A DNA stretch of 64,000 nucleotides from Facklamia sp050409585 (GTDB lineage Bacteria; Bacillota; Bacilli; Lactobacillales; Aerococcaceae): positions 1-64,000 of the forward strand of contig NZ_JBNUPE010000009.1 in the NCBI RefSeq assembly GCF_050409585.1, in the 5' to 3' direction. The translations under genes and the position numbers were made by a program. Each line of letters starts with the position of its first letter. Within the stretch, counting starts at the first letter, position 1. Below the pieces are notes generated by a model that was not told the origin of the DNA, did no database searches, and saw only the letters and a program-made list of their open reading frames with translations. This document shows positions 1 to 7,520 of the stretch, piece after piece.

Positions 1-79
1 AGTGGGACATTTTGATTTGTGTTCTCTTGAGACATTATCATTTACGTTTAACAAAATTTAGTTATAAATCAAATTTTTT

Positions 80-107
80 CTGACATAATAAATGTAAGCG
101 CTATACT
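80..107 (+). promoter_or_regulatory. Promoter with cre-like site upstream of RiPP precursor
   Basis: A -35 hexamer CTGACA (80-85), a 16-bp spacer and a -10 hexamer TATACT (102-107) lie about 80 bp before the precursor gene. A CcpA-type cre-like sequence, TGTAAGCGCTATAC (93-106), overlaps the -10 and fits the usual consensus at all but the last two positions. Catabolite control is inferred only. Confidence 0.5.
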
Positions 108-186
108 AAATGTAAGTAGAGGATTCATATGTGTTCTAGGTATGGAGGTCTGTTTATTTATTAATTTATGAAAGGGTGTATAAAAT

Positions 187-423
187 ATGAAATTTAATGA
201 TTTAGTTAAAGATCTTCAAGGAAATCCAAACTTAATTGCGGCATATATTTCAAATCCAAATATGGTTTTAGAAAAGTATAATTTAACTTCAGAAGAACAC
301 GATGTATTGCTATCTGGAAGTTTTGACGGATTAGTAAGTTTAGGTGTTTCTGGAGAGTTAGCAGCTGGTGTTCTTTCAGGGGCTCATAGTTCTACTTGTG
401 GACCTATGACGACTAGAATTTAA
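187..423 (+). CDS. RiPP (lanthipeptide-like) precursor peptide
   Basis: A 78-aa peptide opening an operon that encodes a lanthipeptide-type lyase-kinase, a protease and exporters, so it is most likely the precursor. Residues 1-63 look like a helical leader. FNDLVKDLQ near the N-terminus recalls the LLxLQ-type motif of class III leaders, and residues 24-62 (YNLTSEEHDVLLSG, then FDGLVSLGVSGEL) resemble the small helical LigA-type fold. The C-terminal tail, about residues 64-78, is rich in Ser/Thr with one Cys (SGAHSSTCGPMTTRI) and would be the core. S68, S69, T70, T75 and T76 are candidate dehydration sites and C71 is the only thiol. No labionin spacing (SxxSxxxC) is present. The leader/core boundary is inferred. 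Confidence 0.75.
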   Translation: MKFNDLVKDLQGNPNLIAAYISNPNMVLEKYNLTSEEHDVLLSGSFDGLVSLGVSGELAAGVLSGAHSSTCGPMTTRI

Positions 424-531
424 AACACATTTTACCTTTACGCAAATTAGAATATAATTTGTTTAAATAGACTTAAGTATTTTGAACTTTATATGAAAAC
501 TATACGAGAGTAGAATTAACGTTATACGATT

Positions 532-574
532 ACACAGAACAACTTGTTTATTTTAGTCTGTTCTGTGTTTTTGT
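532..574 (+). terminator. Terminator/attenuator between precursor and biosynthetic genes
   Basis: ACACAGAACA (532-541) pairs with TGTTCTGTGT (559-568) and is followed by a T-rich tract. It lies after the precursor gene and before the protease gene. Partial read-through would give much more precursor than enzyme, as is common in RiPP operons. Confidence 0.75.
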
Positions 575-591
575 ATTATTGAGGTGATTGT

Positions 592-2052
592 ATGAATTTT
601 CAAGTGTACCAATTAACAGTAAATGAAGATAGGAGTCATATTTGTTACGTAGAAGCCACCGACATTGGAGAATGCTTAAAAATATGTAATTTAAAGGATG
701 AAGAATTTAAAAAGTTAAGTGTAGAGGAAATAGTATTTTTAGGTTGGCTATCAAAAACATTACTTTTGATTCAAACTAAACATACGTTGATAGTGTATGA
801 CATGGTAACTGATAGAAAAAAGTACAATATATTCTTGAAAGATAAAATAAGGACGATACTAAGTAGAGATAGTACTTATTTTGATTATGTTGTTCAATTG
901 ACAGTCGATCTTCTGGAAGTAAAAAGGTACTATTTTTTAAATGGACAGACTGAGAAAATCATGTCATTAAATACAATATCAAACGATGTAGAATTTTTAG
1001 GTAGGGAAAAATTTGAAAGATATTATGTGGAATATGAGCGAATAATTTTAAAAACATTAGACGTGGGTCTAGGTGTTATTTTAGATAGTTGGAAGAAAGA
1101 TACTTTGGAAGTAGTAAATAAAGATTTAGAATGTAAAATTACTGTGAATGATAAAATTTGTTTTAAAGGTAGTGGATACATTGATAGGGCATATATGTTG
1201 GAAGGGTATGTACTTTTTTCATTTACAAACTTTTTAAAACCTAGAACTTTATATAAATTATATCTAAATGGGTGTTTAGAAAGATATTCTTGTTCGAATC
1301 AATTCCCTGAAAAAATTTTAAACTCTCATTTTCAATTAGGGAACATTCAAAAGAAAAGGATGGGAAATAGAGAAGTTCCTGTAGTAGTAATTGAACCTGA
1401 TGAATTTAATTTTAAAACGCTAGTATATTTGCACGGCGGTCCAGACACCTATATTAGGAACGAGTATTTGGATTTTGTGGAACAGATGTTAAATAAGGGT
1501 TTTAGAGTAATAATGGTTGATTATTCAGGAAGTATTAGCTATGGGTCAAAATTTTATAAAAAATTATTTAATAATAACGGAGAAGAAGCTGTTAAAGATA
1601 TTGAAAGTATATTATTGAAAATTAGGATGGAAAATTCTCAAATTTTTATAATGGGTGAAAGTTTTGGGGGATATCTTGCTGTTGTTTCAGCAATAAAATT
1701 TTCTGATATCATTAGTAAAGCTATATCTATAAATGGCTTTACTGATTATAGATACCAGTATATATTTTCAGTAGCAAGACAAGTGATAACAAAATACTTT
1801 GACATAACCATATCTAAAAACAACCCGATTGATTTGATAGAAAATATTTCAAGCTCGGCACCATTGGTTTTTATTCATGGTGAAAAGGATGTATACTGTC
1901 CAATTAAGCAAATTGAAGTTTTTATAGAAAAACTAAGAATGATAGGATATATAGATGTTAAATTAATTAAAATTGATGGAGAAGGTCATTATAGCATGTT
2001 ACCTCGAATTATAAATAAATTTTATTCACAATTTATAAAAGAAGTTGTTTAA
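592..2052 (+). CDS. S9-family prolyl oligopeptidase-like serine peptidase (putative leader peptidase)
   Basis: A 486-aa protein. The C-terminal ~200 residues form an alpha/beta-hydrolase: LVYLHGGPD (oxyanion region), the nucleophile elbow GESFGG with the catalytic Ser, HGEKDVY with the catalytic Asp and GEGHYSM with the catalytic His. The N-terminal ~270 residues are divergent and would be the beta-propeller-like gate of the S9 fold, shorter than in classical prolyl oligopeptidases. There is no signal peptide, so it is cytoplasmic. In known class III lanthipeptide clusters a prolyl oligopeptidase (FlaP type) removes the leader, and its place directly after the precursor suggests the same job here. 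Start ATG follows GAGGTG. The function is inferred; the family is clear. Confidence 0.8.
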   Translation: MNFQVYQLTVNEDRSHICYVEATDIGECLKICNLKDEEFKKLSVEEIVFLGWLSKTLLLIQTKHTLIVYDMVTDRKKYNIFLKDKIRTILSRDSTYFDYVVQLTVDLLEVKRYYFLNGQTEKIMSLNTISNDVEFLGREKFERYYVEYERIILKTLDVGLGVILDSWKKDTLEVVNKDLECKITVNDKICFKGSGYIDRAYMLEGYVLFSFTNFLKPRTLYKLYLNGCLERYSCSNQFPEKILNSHFQLGNIQKKRMGNREVPVVVIEPDEFNFKTLVYLHGGPDTYIRNEYLDFVEQMLNKGFRVIMVDYSGSISYGSKFYKKLFNNNGEEAVKDIESILLKIRMENSQIFIMGESFGGYLAVVSAIKFSDIISKAISINGFTDYRYQYIFSVARQVITKYFDITISKNNPIDLIENISSSAPLVFIHGEKDVYCPIKQIEVFIEKLRMIGYIDVKLIKIDGEGHYSMLPRIINKFYSQFIKEVV

Positions 2053-2079
2053 TAATTATTAATCAAGGGAGTGTCTCAA

Positions 2080-2358
2080 ATGGAACGAACTATTAGTAAG
2101 GAATTAGTGGTAATGCTAGAGAAAATTTGTACTGATGTAGATGACAGTCCTCTTTTCTGGAGGGAGTTTTATAGTTGGTGTATCATTTCATATCGTAAAG
2201 ATAGAGTGAATCGATTTTCAATATCAGAGTTAGGCAAGTTTTTATTAAAGAGAAACATTGAAAATACAAAAGAAATAATTGTAGCATATATTCATATTCT
2301 TTATTCTTTAGCTATGTATGAGGGGGAAGAAATTTATGGAGAAGGATTCGTTATTTGA
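2080..2358 (+). CDS. Small protein of unknown function in RiPP operon
   Basis: About 92 aa from ATG 2080, preceded by AAGGGAG. A GTG at 2071 lies inside that ribosome binding site and is less likely. The protein is helical-looking and hydrophilic with no signal peptide or clear membrane segment (FWREFYSWCIISYRKDR, then FSISELGKFLLKR). I do not recognise a family. Its last 23 bp overlap the start of the lyase-kinase gene, so the two are translationally coupled, which suggests a partner or accessory subunit for that enzyme. It could be a leader-binding or cyclisation-assisting protein, but nothing in the sequence proves this. Confidence 0.65.
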   Translation: MERTISKELVVMLEKICTDVDDSPLFWREFYSWCIISYRKDRVNRFSISELGKFLLKRNIENTKEIIVAYIHILYSLAMYEGEEIYGEGFVI

Positions 2359-3661
2359 TTTATTAAGTGGGAAAGTTACAGAAATGAAACCAGAAATGAT
2401 TTATGAAGAAGGAATATGGAGCCACTATTTACCTTCAATTGGTTATGAATTACCTAACTATGGATTTAAGATACACATTTCGGCTACTCTAGAAAATGTT
2501 ATAGATATAGCAGAGATAATTTTCCCTATATTAATTGATAAAAATATAAAATTCAAATTTATTAAATCAATAACTCATTTAGGTTTTCTGAATATGGGGA
2601 ATTATGGCTATTCACAGATGGGGAAAATGTGTACCATATATCCTAAAGATATAAAAGATTTATTATCTTTATTGGATATCTGTTATAAAAAGACTAAAAA
2701 ATTCGCTTCTATAGCCATTCCATCGGATTTTCCATATATGTGCAGTAGTGTCGTGTATTATAGATATGGGGAATTAAAAACAGAAAAAGATGATAATGAT
2801 ATTGAATTTGTTGACTTAAGAAAAAAATTTATACCAGATAATATAGAGATACCAATTGATGATTATTATATTCCACGATTAGAAACTGTTGCGAAAAAAT
2901 ATATGCCATTAAAATGTTTACGAGTTAGAGGGAAGTCATCTGTTTATTTAGCTATTGATATTGATAAAAATAGTATGTGCATCATTAAAAGAGGGAATTT
3001 TTTAGGAGAAATAAATTTGGACGGAGAAGATGGACTTGACAAAGTATATAATGAGTATGTCATTTTAAAAGAATTAAAGAAATTAAAACTTTTTCCTGAT
3101 CTATATGATGTGTTTTATAAAGATAAGTCATTATTTATTGTTGAAGAATTTATTGAGGGGGAAATTTTAACTAATATATTTTTAAATAAAGAAATACAGA
3201 ACATAAATAAAATCATATTGATGGATATTCTAAAGGCTTTAAAGCAAGTACATTTGGAAGGATATCTACTTAATGATTTATCCCCTGATAATATAATGAT
3301 TAATCAAAATAGGTTTGCACGTTTTATTGATGGAGAATATTCTGTACATGAAGAAAAGTATACAAATGTTATGAATTTAGTGGGTACACCAGGATTTTCT
3401 AAATCAAAATATAGTTTAAAAGATAAAGACCTATATTCTTTTATTTGTATTTGTTATTTCTTTTTCAACAGAAAACATTATTCAGACTTGCGAGAAGAAA
3501 CTAAAGAAGATTTTATAAAAAAAGTAGATGAAAATCCAAGGTTTTTAGAAAATGTACACGTTGATTTAAGCAGTTTACTGGGTATGTATGAAGAAGAATT
3601 CTTTGAAAAGTCATATGAAACTAAGATAGAGATACTGGAACAAATAATTATGAAATGTTAA
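2336..3661 (+). CDS. Class III-type lanthipeptide synthetase, lyase + kinase domains only (no LanC cyclase)
   Basis: About 441 aa from ATG 2336 (SD AGGGGG at 2321). The N-terminal ~190 residues match the RamC/LanKC phospho-Ser/Thr lyase domain: GFKIHISATLENV, KFKFIKS, GKMCTIYPKD and VVYYRYGEL. A Ser/Thr-kinase-like domain follows: glycine-rich loop region RGKSSVYLA, the Lys in CIIKRG, a hinge Glu pair (IVEEFIEG), catalytic loop NDLSPDNIM and the metal-binding Asp in FIDGEYS. Together they would phosphorylate Ser/Thr of the precursor and eliminate phosphate to give Dha/Dhb. Full LanKC enzymes are roughly twice this length and end in a LanC-like cyclase. Here the protein ends after the kinase, with no LanC zinc-ligand motif in it or its neighbours. 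Either the product stays dehydrated, or another enzyme or spontaneous chemistry closes rings. Confidence 0.85.
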   Translation: MEKDSLFDLLSGKVTEMKPEMIYEEGIWSHYLPSIGYELPNYGFKIHISATLENVIDIAEIIFPILIDKNIKFKFIKSITHLGFLNMGNYGYSQMGKMCTIYPKDIKDLLSLLDICYKKTKKFASIAIPSDFPYMCSSVVYYRYGELKTEKDDNDIEFVDLRKKFIPDNIEIPIDDYYIPRLETVAKKYMPLKCLRVRGKSSVYLAIDIDKNSMCIIKRGNFLGEINLDGEDGLDKVYNEYVILKELKKLKLFPDLYDVFYKDKSLFIVEEFIEGEILTNIFLNKEIQNINKIILMDILKALKQVHLEGYLLNDLSPDNIMINQNRFARFIDGEYSVHEEKYTNVMNLVGTPGFSKSKYSLKDKDLYSFICICYFFFNRKHYSDLREETKEDFIKKVDENPRFLENVHVDLSSLLGMYEEEFFEKSYETKIEILEQIIMKC

Positions 3662-3712
3662 TCTTATACAATTTGATAGGAGAAAAAGCATAATTTAAGG
3701 AGAGTGTTTAGA

Positions 3713-4594
3713 TTGAAAAGAGTATTAAAAGTGGATAATTTGTCTTATTACTATGAAAATGGAGAGGGTATTAAAAATATTTCTTTTGAATTAGAAACCG
3801 GAGATTTTTTGGCGATTATAGGTAAAAGTGGTGCGGGGAAAAGTACGTTAATAAATTCTATTTTAGGAATTCTTCCAAAAATAGAGGGAGAGGTTTGGAT
3901 AGATGATGCGTTGTCTGCTAAAGATATTTCGTTTAGTCCTCAAAGTCAAGCAATTGATTGGTATTTAAATGTCTTTGATAATGTTTATATGGAAGCTTTG
4001 TTTGAGGGTACGATAAATGCTAAAGAACAAACAAGAAATGTAATGAATAATATTGGGTTAGAAGGAAAAGAAAAGGAAGATCCAACCAATTTGTCAGGTG
4101 GGCAATTGCAACGGGTTCAGCTAGCAAGGCAACTTGTGTCAGATTCTCAAATCTTAATTTTAGATGAACCTACATCTAGTTTAGACGTGATAACTGCTGA
4201 AAAATTTTTAGAGCAATTAGAAAATCAAACTAAAACAGGAAAAACATGCTTGGTATCGTCTCATGACTTAGACATGTTAGAAAAACATTGCAATAAAGTA
4301 TTATATATAGAGGAGGGAGAGGTTGTCTTTTTTGGATTACTTAATAGTTTTTTAGATCAATACAACAATTTGAATGAATATAGCGTTTTTTATGAAGGAG
4401 GCTTAACGAACGAATTAAGACAAAGTATAAGTGAACTATTTAATGTATTAGAGTGGCAGCCGTTAACAGTTGAAATAAATACTGATGAATCTATTAATCT
4501 AATACTGAAGATACTTGTTGATAATAATATTATAGTCCGTTCAATCGAACAGAAAAAACGTAGCTTAAAAGAAATTATTCAATTGAAAGGATAA
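3713..4594 (+). CDS. ABC transporter ATP-binding protein (RiPP export)
   Basis: About 293 aa from TTG 3713. A GTG at 3704 overlaps the AAGGAGAG ribosome binding site, so TTG is preferred. It has Walker A GKSGAGKST, a Q-loop near FSPQSQ, signature LSGGQLQRVQLARQL, Walker B ILILDEPTSSLD and the switch His in VSSHDLD. The ~90 residues after the nucleotide-binding domain form a C-terminal extension like those of DrrA/CcmA-type exporters. It pairs with the permease that follows 15 bp downstream and likely exports or removes the modified peptide. The substrate is inferred from cluster context. Confidence 0.85.
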   Translation: MKRVLKVDNLSYYYENGEGIKNISFELETGDFLAIIGKSGAGKSTLINSILGILPKIEGEVWIDDALSAKDISFSPQSQAIDWYLNVFDNVYMEALFEGTINAKEQTRNVMNNIGLEGKEKEDPTNLSGGQLQRVQLARQLVSDSQILILDEPTSSLDVITAEKFLEQLENQTKTGKTCLVSSHDLDMLEKHCNKVLYIEEGEVVFFGLLNSFLDQYNNLNEYSVFYEGGLTNELRQSISELFNVLEWQPLTVEINTDESINLILKILVDNNIIVRSIEQKKRSLKEIIQLKG

Positions 4595-4609
4595 GGAGAA
4601 TAGGAAATT

Positions 4610-5410
4610 ATGAAAAGATTAAGTTATAAATATCAAAAAGTAAATTTTATAAAATCTATACTTAGAGTAAGTTATATAGAATATCGCGCATTAATAAACA
4701 ATAAACACCTAATCTATACCCAATTACTTGTACCTACGTTATATTTTTTATTCTATTCAACAGGGATATCTTCAACTTTTGGTATGATTTCTTATGCGAA
4801 TAAGGAGATTTCCTTTTTGCAATTTTCTTTCATAGGGATTATTGGATTAACAGTGTACAGTCAAATGGCGCAGTCTGTGTATAGAATTATATTAGATCGT
4901 AAATGGGGGCTTTTAGCGTTTAAGTACTTCAAAGGAGTTACACCGTTAGCATATATTATTGGAAAAATGTCATTTCCATTATTTAACTTCTTAATACAAA
5001 TAAGTGTAGTATATTTAATTTCTGTTCTTATGGGAGATTATTTTACTGCTAGTCAATTCTTAGTTATTGCGCTTTTTTCAATAATTATAATGATTTTTTG
5101 GTTTTCTGTTGGAACTGTTATATCTTTAAAAATAAGTTCTTACAAAGTGAGAGATTTGATTTTAAATACTTTACTCTTGCCAATTTCTTTCACAGCACCT
5201 ATATTTTTTAGTTTTGATAGAGCGCCTATATTCATTCGATATGTATCGTATATAAATCCTTTGACGTACCAACTAAATGCACTTAGAGATATTAGTTTCC
5301 ACATTCCCAATTATTTTAACGTGGGTATTGTTGTGTTGATGACAATGTTAATGGGAGGTATTGCAATATATTCTGTACAAAATGCAGAATTAACAACAAA
5401 TGAAAGATAA
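4610..5410 (+). CDS. ABC-2 type transporter permease (RiPP export)
   Basis: A 266-aa integral membrane protein with about six hydrophobic segments and no ATPase motif. The order is a cytoplasmic N-terminus, paired helices, then a short loop with RAPIFIRYVSYINPLTY near the C-terminal third, the typical ABC-2 permease signature region (NPLTY). It follows the ATPase gene with a GGAG ribosome binding site and is one half of a two-gene exporter. Likely role: moving the mature peptide, or giving immunity by pumping it out. The family is clear, the substrate inferred. Confidence 0.85.
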   Translation: MKRLSYKYQKVNFIKSILRVSYIEYRALINNKHLIYTQLLVPTLYFLFYSTGISSTFGMISYANKEISFLQFSFIGIIGLTVYSQMAQSVYRIILDRKWGLLAFKYFKGVTPLAYIIGKMSFPLFNFLIQISVVYLISVLMGDYFTASQFLVIALFSIIIMIFWFSVGTVISLKISSYKVRDLILNTLLLPISFTAPIFFSFDRAPIFIRYVSYINPLTYQLNALRDISFHIPNYFNVGIVVLMTMLMGGIAIYSVQNAELTTNER

Positions 5411-5437
5411 TATAAATAATTACTAGGAGGACGATGA

Positions 5438-6895
5438 ATGACTATACTAAAAAGTATTTGTGTTGAAATTTCAGGGAGGCAAGTATTATCTATTGATCGA
5501 TTGGAAATATCTGATGGTGATAAAATTGCTGTTTTGGGAGGTAATGGAAGTGGTAAAACCACACTATTAAATTTAATTTTTGGTGATTTTGAAGCTTTTT
5601 CTGGAATACTAGAAAAAAAACACGATTTTCTTTATTTAAAACAAAATAAGACCGATATTGGAATGGATAATGAAACAAATTATGAATTTCTATCTAAGAT
5701 AGGTGATGTTCCTTTTCATAATGAGATAACAGCGTGTAGTGGTGGAGAGAAAATAAAACTGTATCTATCAAACGTTTTAGAGAATGAATATACAAATTTA
5801 ATACTTGATGAACCTACTACTAATTTAGATTTAAAGAGTACACGTTTTTTGATACAAACCTTAAAAAATCATCAAGGTATTATTATTTTTTCTACCCATA
5901 ATAGAGAATTAGTAGAAAATATTGCAACAAAAATTTGGATAATCGAAAATCATAATGTGAAAGAGTATAAAGGAGGATGGGAATCTTATATCTATCAAAA
6001 GGAATTAGAGGAATCAACTCTTCAAAATAGAAATACTCAGATACAAGAACAAAAAGAACAGTTAGAGGCTGCTATTGAAAATAAACGAGAGTCATTGAAG
6101 AAAATTTCTGATATTACAGTGCGAAAAAAAAATAAGAGAATTAATCCTGGTAGATTAGCACAGTCTAAATCTAAAGGAAGCAGTCAAAAAGGGATTGCTA
6201 GACAAATAAAATCGCTTGAAAAAAAGCTAGGAGCACTCCCTACTCAAGAGGATATAACTGATAGGAAAAATATAGAATTTCCTTTAGTAGAATCACTAGC
6301 TTTAAATAGTAAAATACCTATAATTGCCAACGGGTTAACAATTTGTATGGGTGATAGGATATTATTAGACAATATTTCATTTCAAATTGCAGCAGGTGAA
6401 AAAGTTGCTTTTGTAGGAAATAATGGCACAGGAAAAACGACCCTATTAAATTATATATATAATAGGGGAGAATCAATTTCGGTTTCTTCGAATGTAGAAT
6501 TCTCATATGTCAAGCAAGGTATTTATTTTGTTCAAAGATCAATAAGTCTCATTAGTTATGCAATGCTCAATACAAAGTATTCGTATGACTTTGTTGTGAA
6601 AGTATTAAAACAAATGGGATTTGATGAATGTGACCTAGAAAAAGAAATTAGAATATTTAGTATGGGAGAGCAATTACGAGCCGTGATAGCCACTTCCATT
6701 CTTACACCTAGTAATATATTAATTTTAGACGAGCCAACTAATTATTTAGATATTAATGTAATGATGGGCTTAGAGAGGCTAATAAAGAACTATCCTGGTA
6801 CAGTTGTATTCACATCGCATGATTACACTTTTGTAGAAAAAACAGCCACAGTTATCTATGAATTATCCGGGTGCAAATTAAGAAGGATCAAATAG
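5438..6895 (+). CDS. ABC-F family ATP-binding protein, putative self-resistance factor
   Basis: A 485-aa soluble protein with two nucleotide-binding domains and no membrane segment, the ABC-F layout. Domain 1 has GGNGSGKTT, signature SGGEKIKLYLS and LILDEPTTNLD. A charged linker of about 90 residues (roughly 200-290, many Lys/Glu/Gln) follows. Domain 2 has GNNGTGKTT, an altered signature FSMGEQLRAVIA and LILDEPTNYLD. ABC-F proteins of this size (Msr/Vga/Lsa types) act on the ribosome and protect it from antibiotics; others are translation factors. Position at the end of a peptide-antibiotic operon suggests producer self-protection. Start ATG 5438 follows AGGAGG; a nearer-upstream ATG at 5434 is out of frame. 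Confidence 0.8.
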   Translation: MTILKSICVEISGRQVLSIDRLEISDGDKIAVLGGNGSGKTTLLNLIFGDFEAFSGILEKKHDFLYLKQNKTDIGMDNETNYEFLSKIGDVPFHNEITACSGGEKIKLYLSNVLENEYTNLILDEPTTNLDLKSTRFLIQTLKNHQGIIIFSTHNRELVENIATKIWIIENHNVKEYKGGWESYIYQKELEESTLQNRNTQIQEQKEQLEAAIENKRESLKKISDITVRKKNKRINPGRLAQSKSKGSSQKGIARQIKSLEKKLGALPTQEDITDRKNIEFPLVESLALNSKIPIIANGLTICMGDRILLDNISFQIAAGEKVAFVGNNGTGKTTLLNYIYNRGESISVSSNVEFSYVKQGIYFVQRSISLISYAMLNTKYSYDFVVKVLKQMGFDECDLEKEIRIFSMGEQLRAVIATSILTPSNILILDEPTNYLDINVMMGLERLIKNYPGTVVFTSHDYTFVEKTATVIYELSGCKLRRIK

Positions 6896-7520
6896 AACTA
6901 TATAGTGACCAATAAAATTACTAATATCATTAATAAAGATCATTATGCATTGTAATCCAACTTGAAAATGGAGATACGAAGATAATTATTTTAAACCGCT
7001 AACCATTATATAATAACCGAAGGAGATTGGTTTTTTGGAGTATTCAGCATGCTTATATCCAAATGGGAATATGGATATTCAAGTTTATTTTTTTTATAAT
7101 GAGAATATAAAAAGTATGGTTTGAAGGTTATGTAGATAAGCAAGAAGAAAAAATGCAAGAACAAATGAATTTAGCAGTGGATTCTATTCAATATCCAAAA
7201 TTGAGAGTTGAATAATATCGATTATTTACAAAAAATGGGTTTGTAGTAAATATGTTTGATTAAATAAGTTTCTGAAGGCAGCTTAAATATTGGCGGTATT
7301 CAAGGCTTTTTTGTTTTTGAGGGGGTATTTTTGAGTTAAAAAAGATGATGAGTTGGTGAGGATGTTGGATTTTATTATGATACTATATCTGTTATTTTAT
7401 AGGGAATTTGTTAAAAAAAGAAGGTGAGGCTACAAAGGAATATGTACTTTTGTCTCAAATCATTGATAAATGTTTATTTTTACGGAATTATTTTGAAAAA
7501 TTCTTAGACTATAATACATA
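6896..7520. other. Intergenic region with gene debris
   Basis: No intact gene. Short inverted sequences AACCA/TTGGTT followed by six T (about 7000-7036) could be a weak terminator for the RiPP operon. A frame on the plus strand at 7114-7215 reads as the last 33 codons of a lost gene, described separately. The rest is AT-rich with stops in all frames. Confidence 0.6.
7114..7215 (+). pseudogene. 3' remnant of an unidentified gene
   Basis: An open frame of 33 codons to TAA (7213-7215) reads FEGYVDKQEEKMQEQMNLAV, then DSIQYPKLRVE. It has the charged, helical look of the end of an exported or lipoprotein-like domain, but its upstream frame is closed by TAA directly before it. It is a remnant; I cannot name the family. 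Confidence 0.4.

Noticed and set aside
187..423. Nif11- or nitrile-hydratase-type leader for the precursor
   Set aside because: The motif pattern (YNLTSEEHDVLLSG, FDGLVSLGV) fits a LigA-like helical fold better, and no proteusin-type enzymes are nearby.
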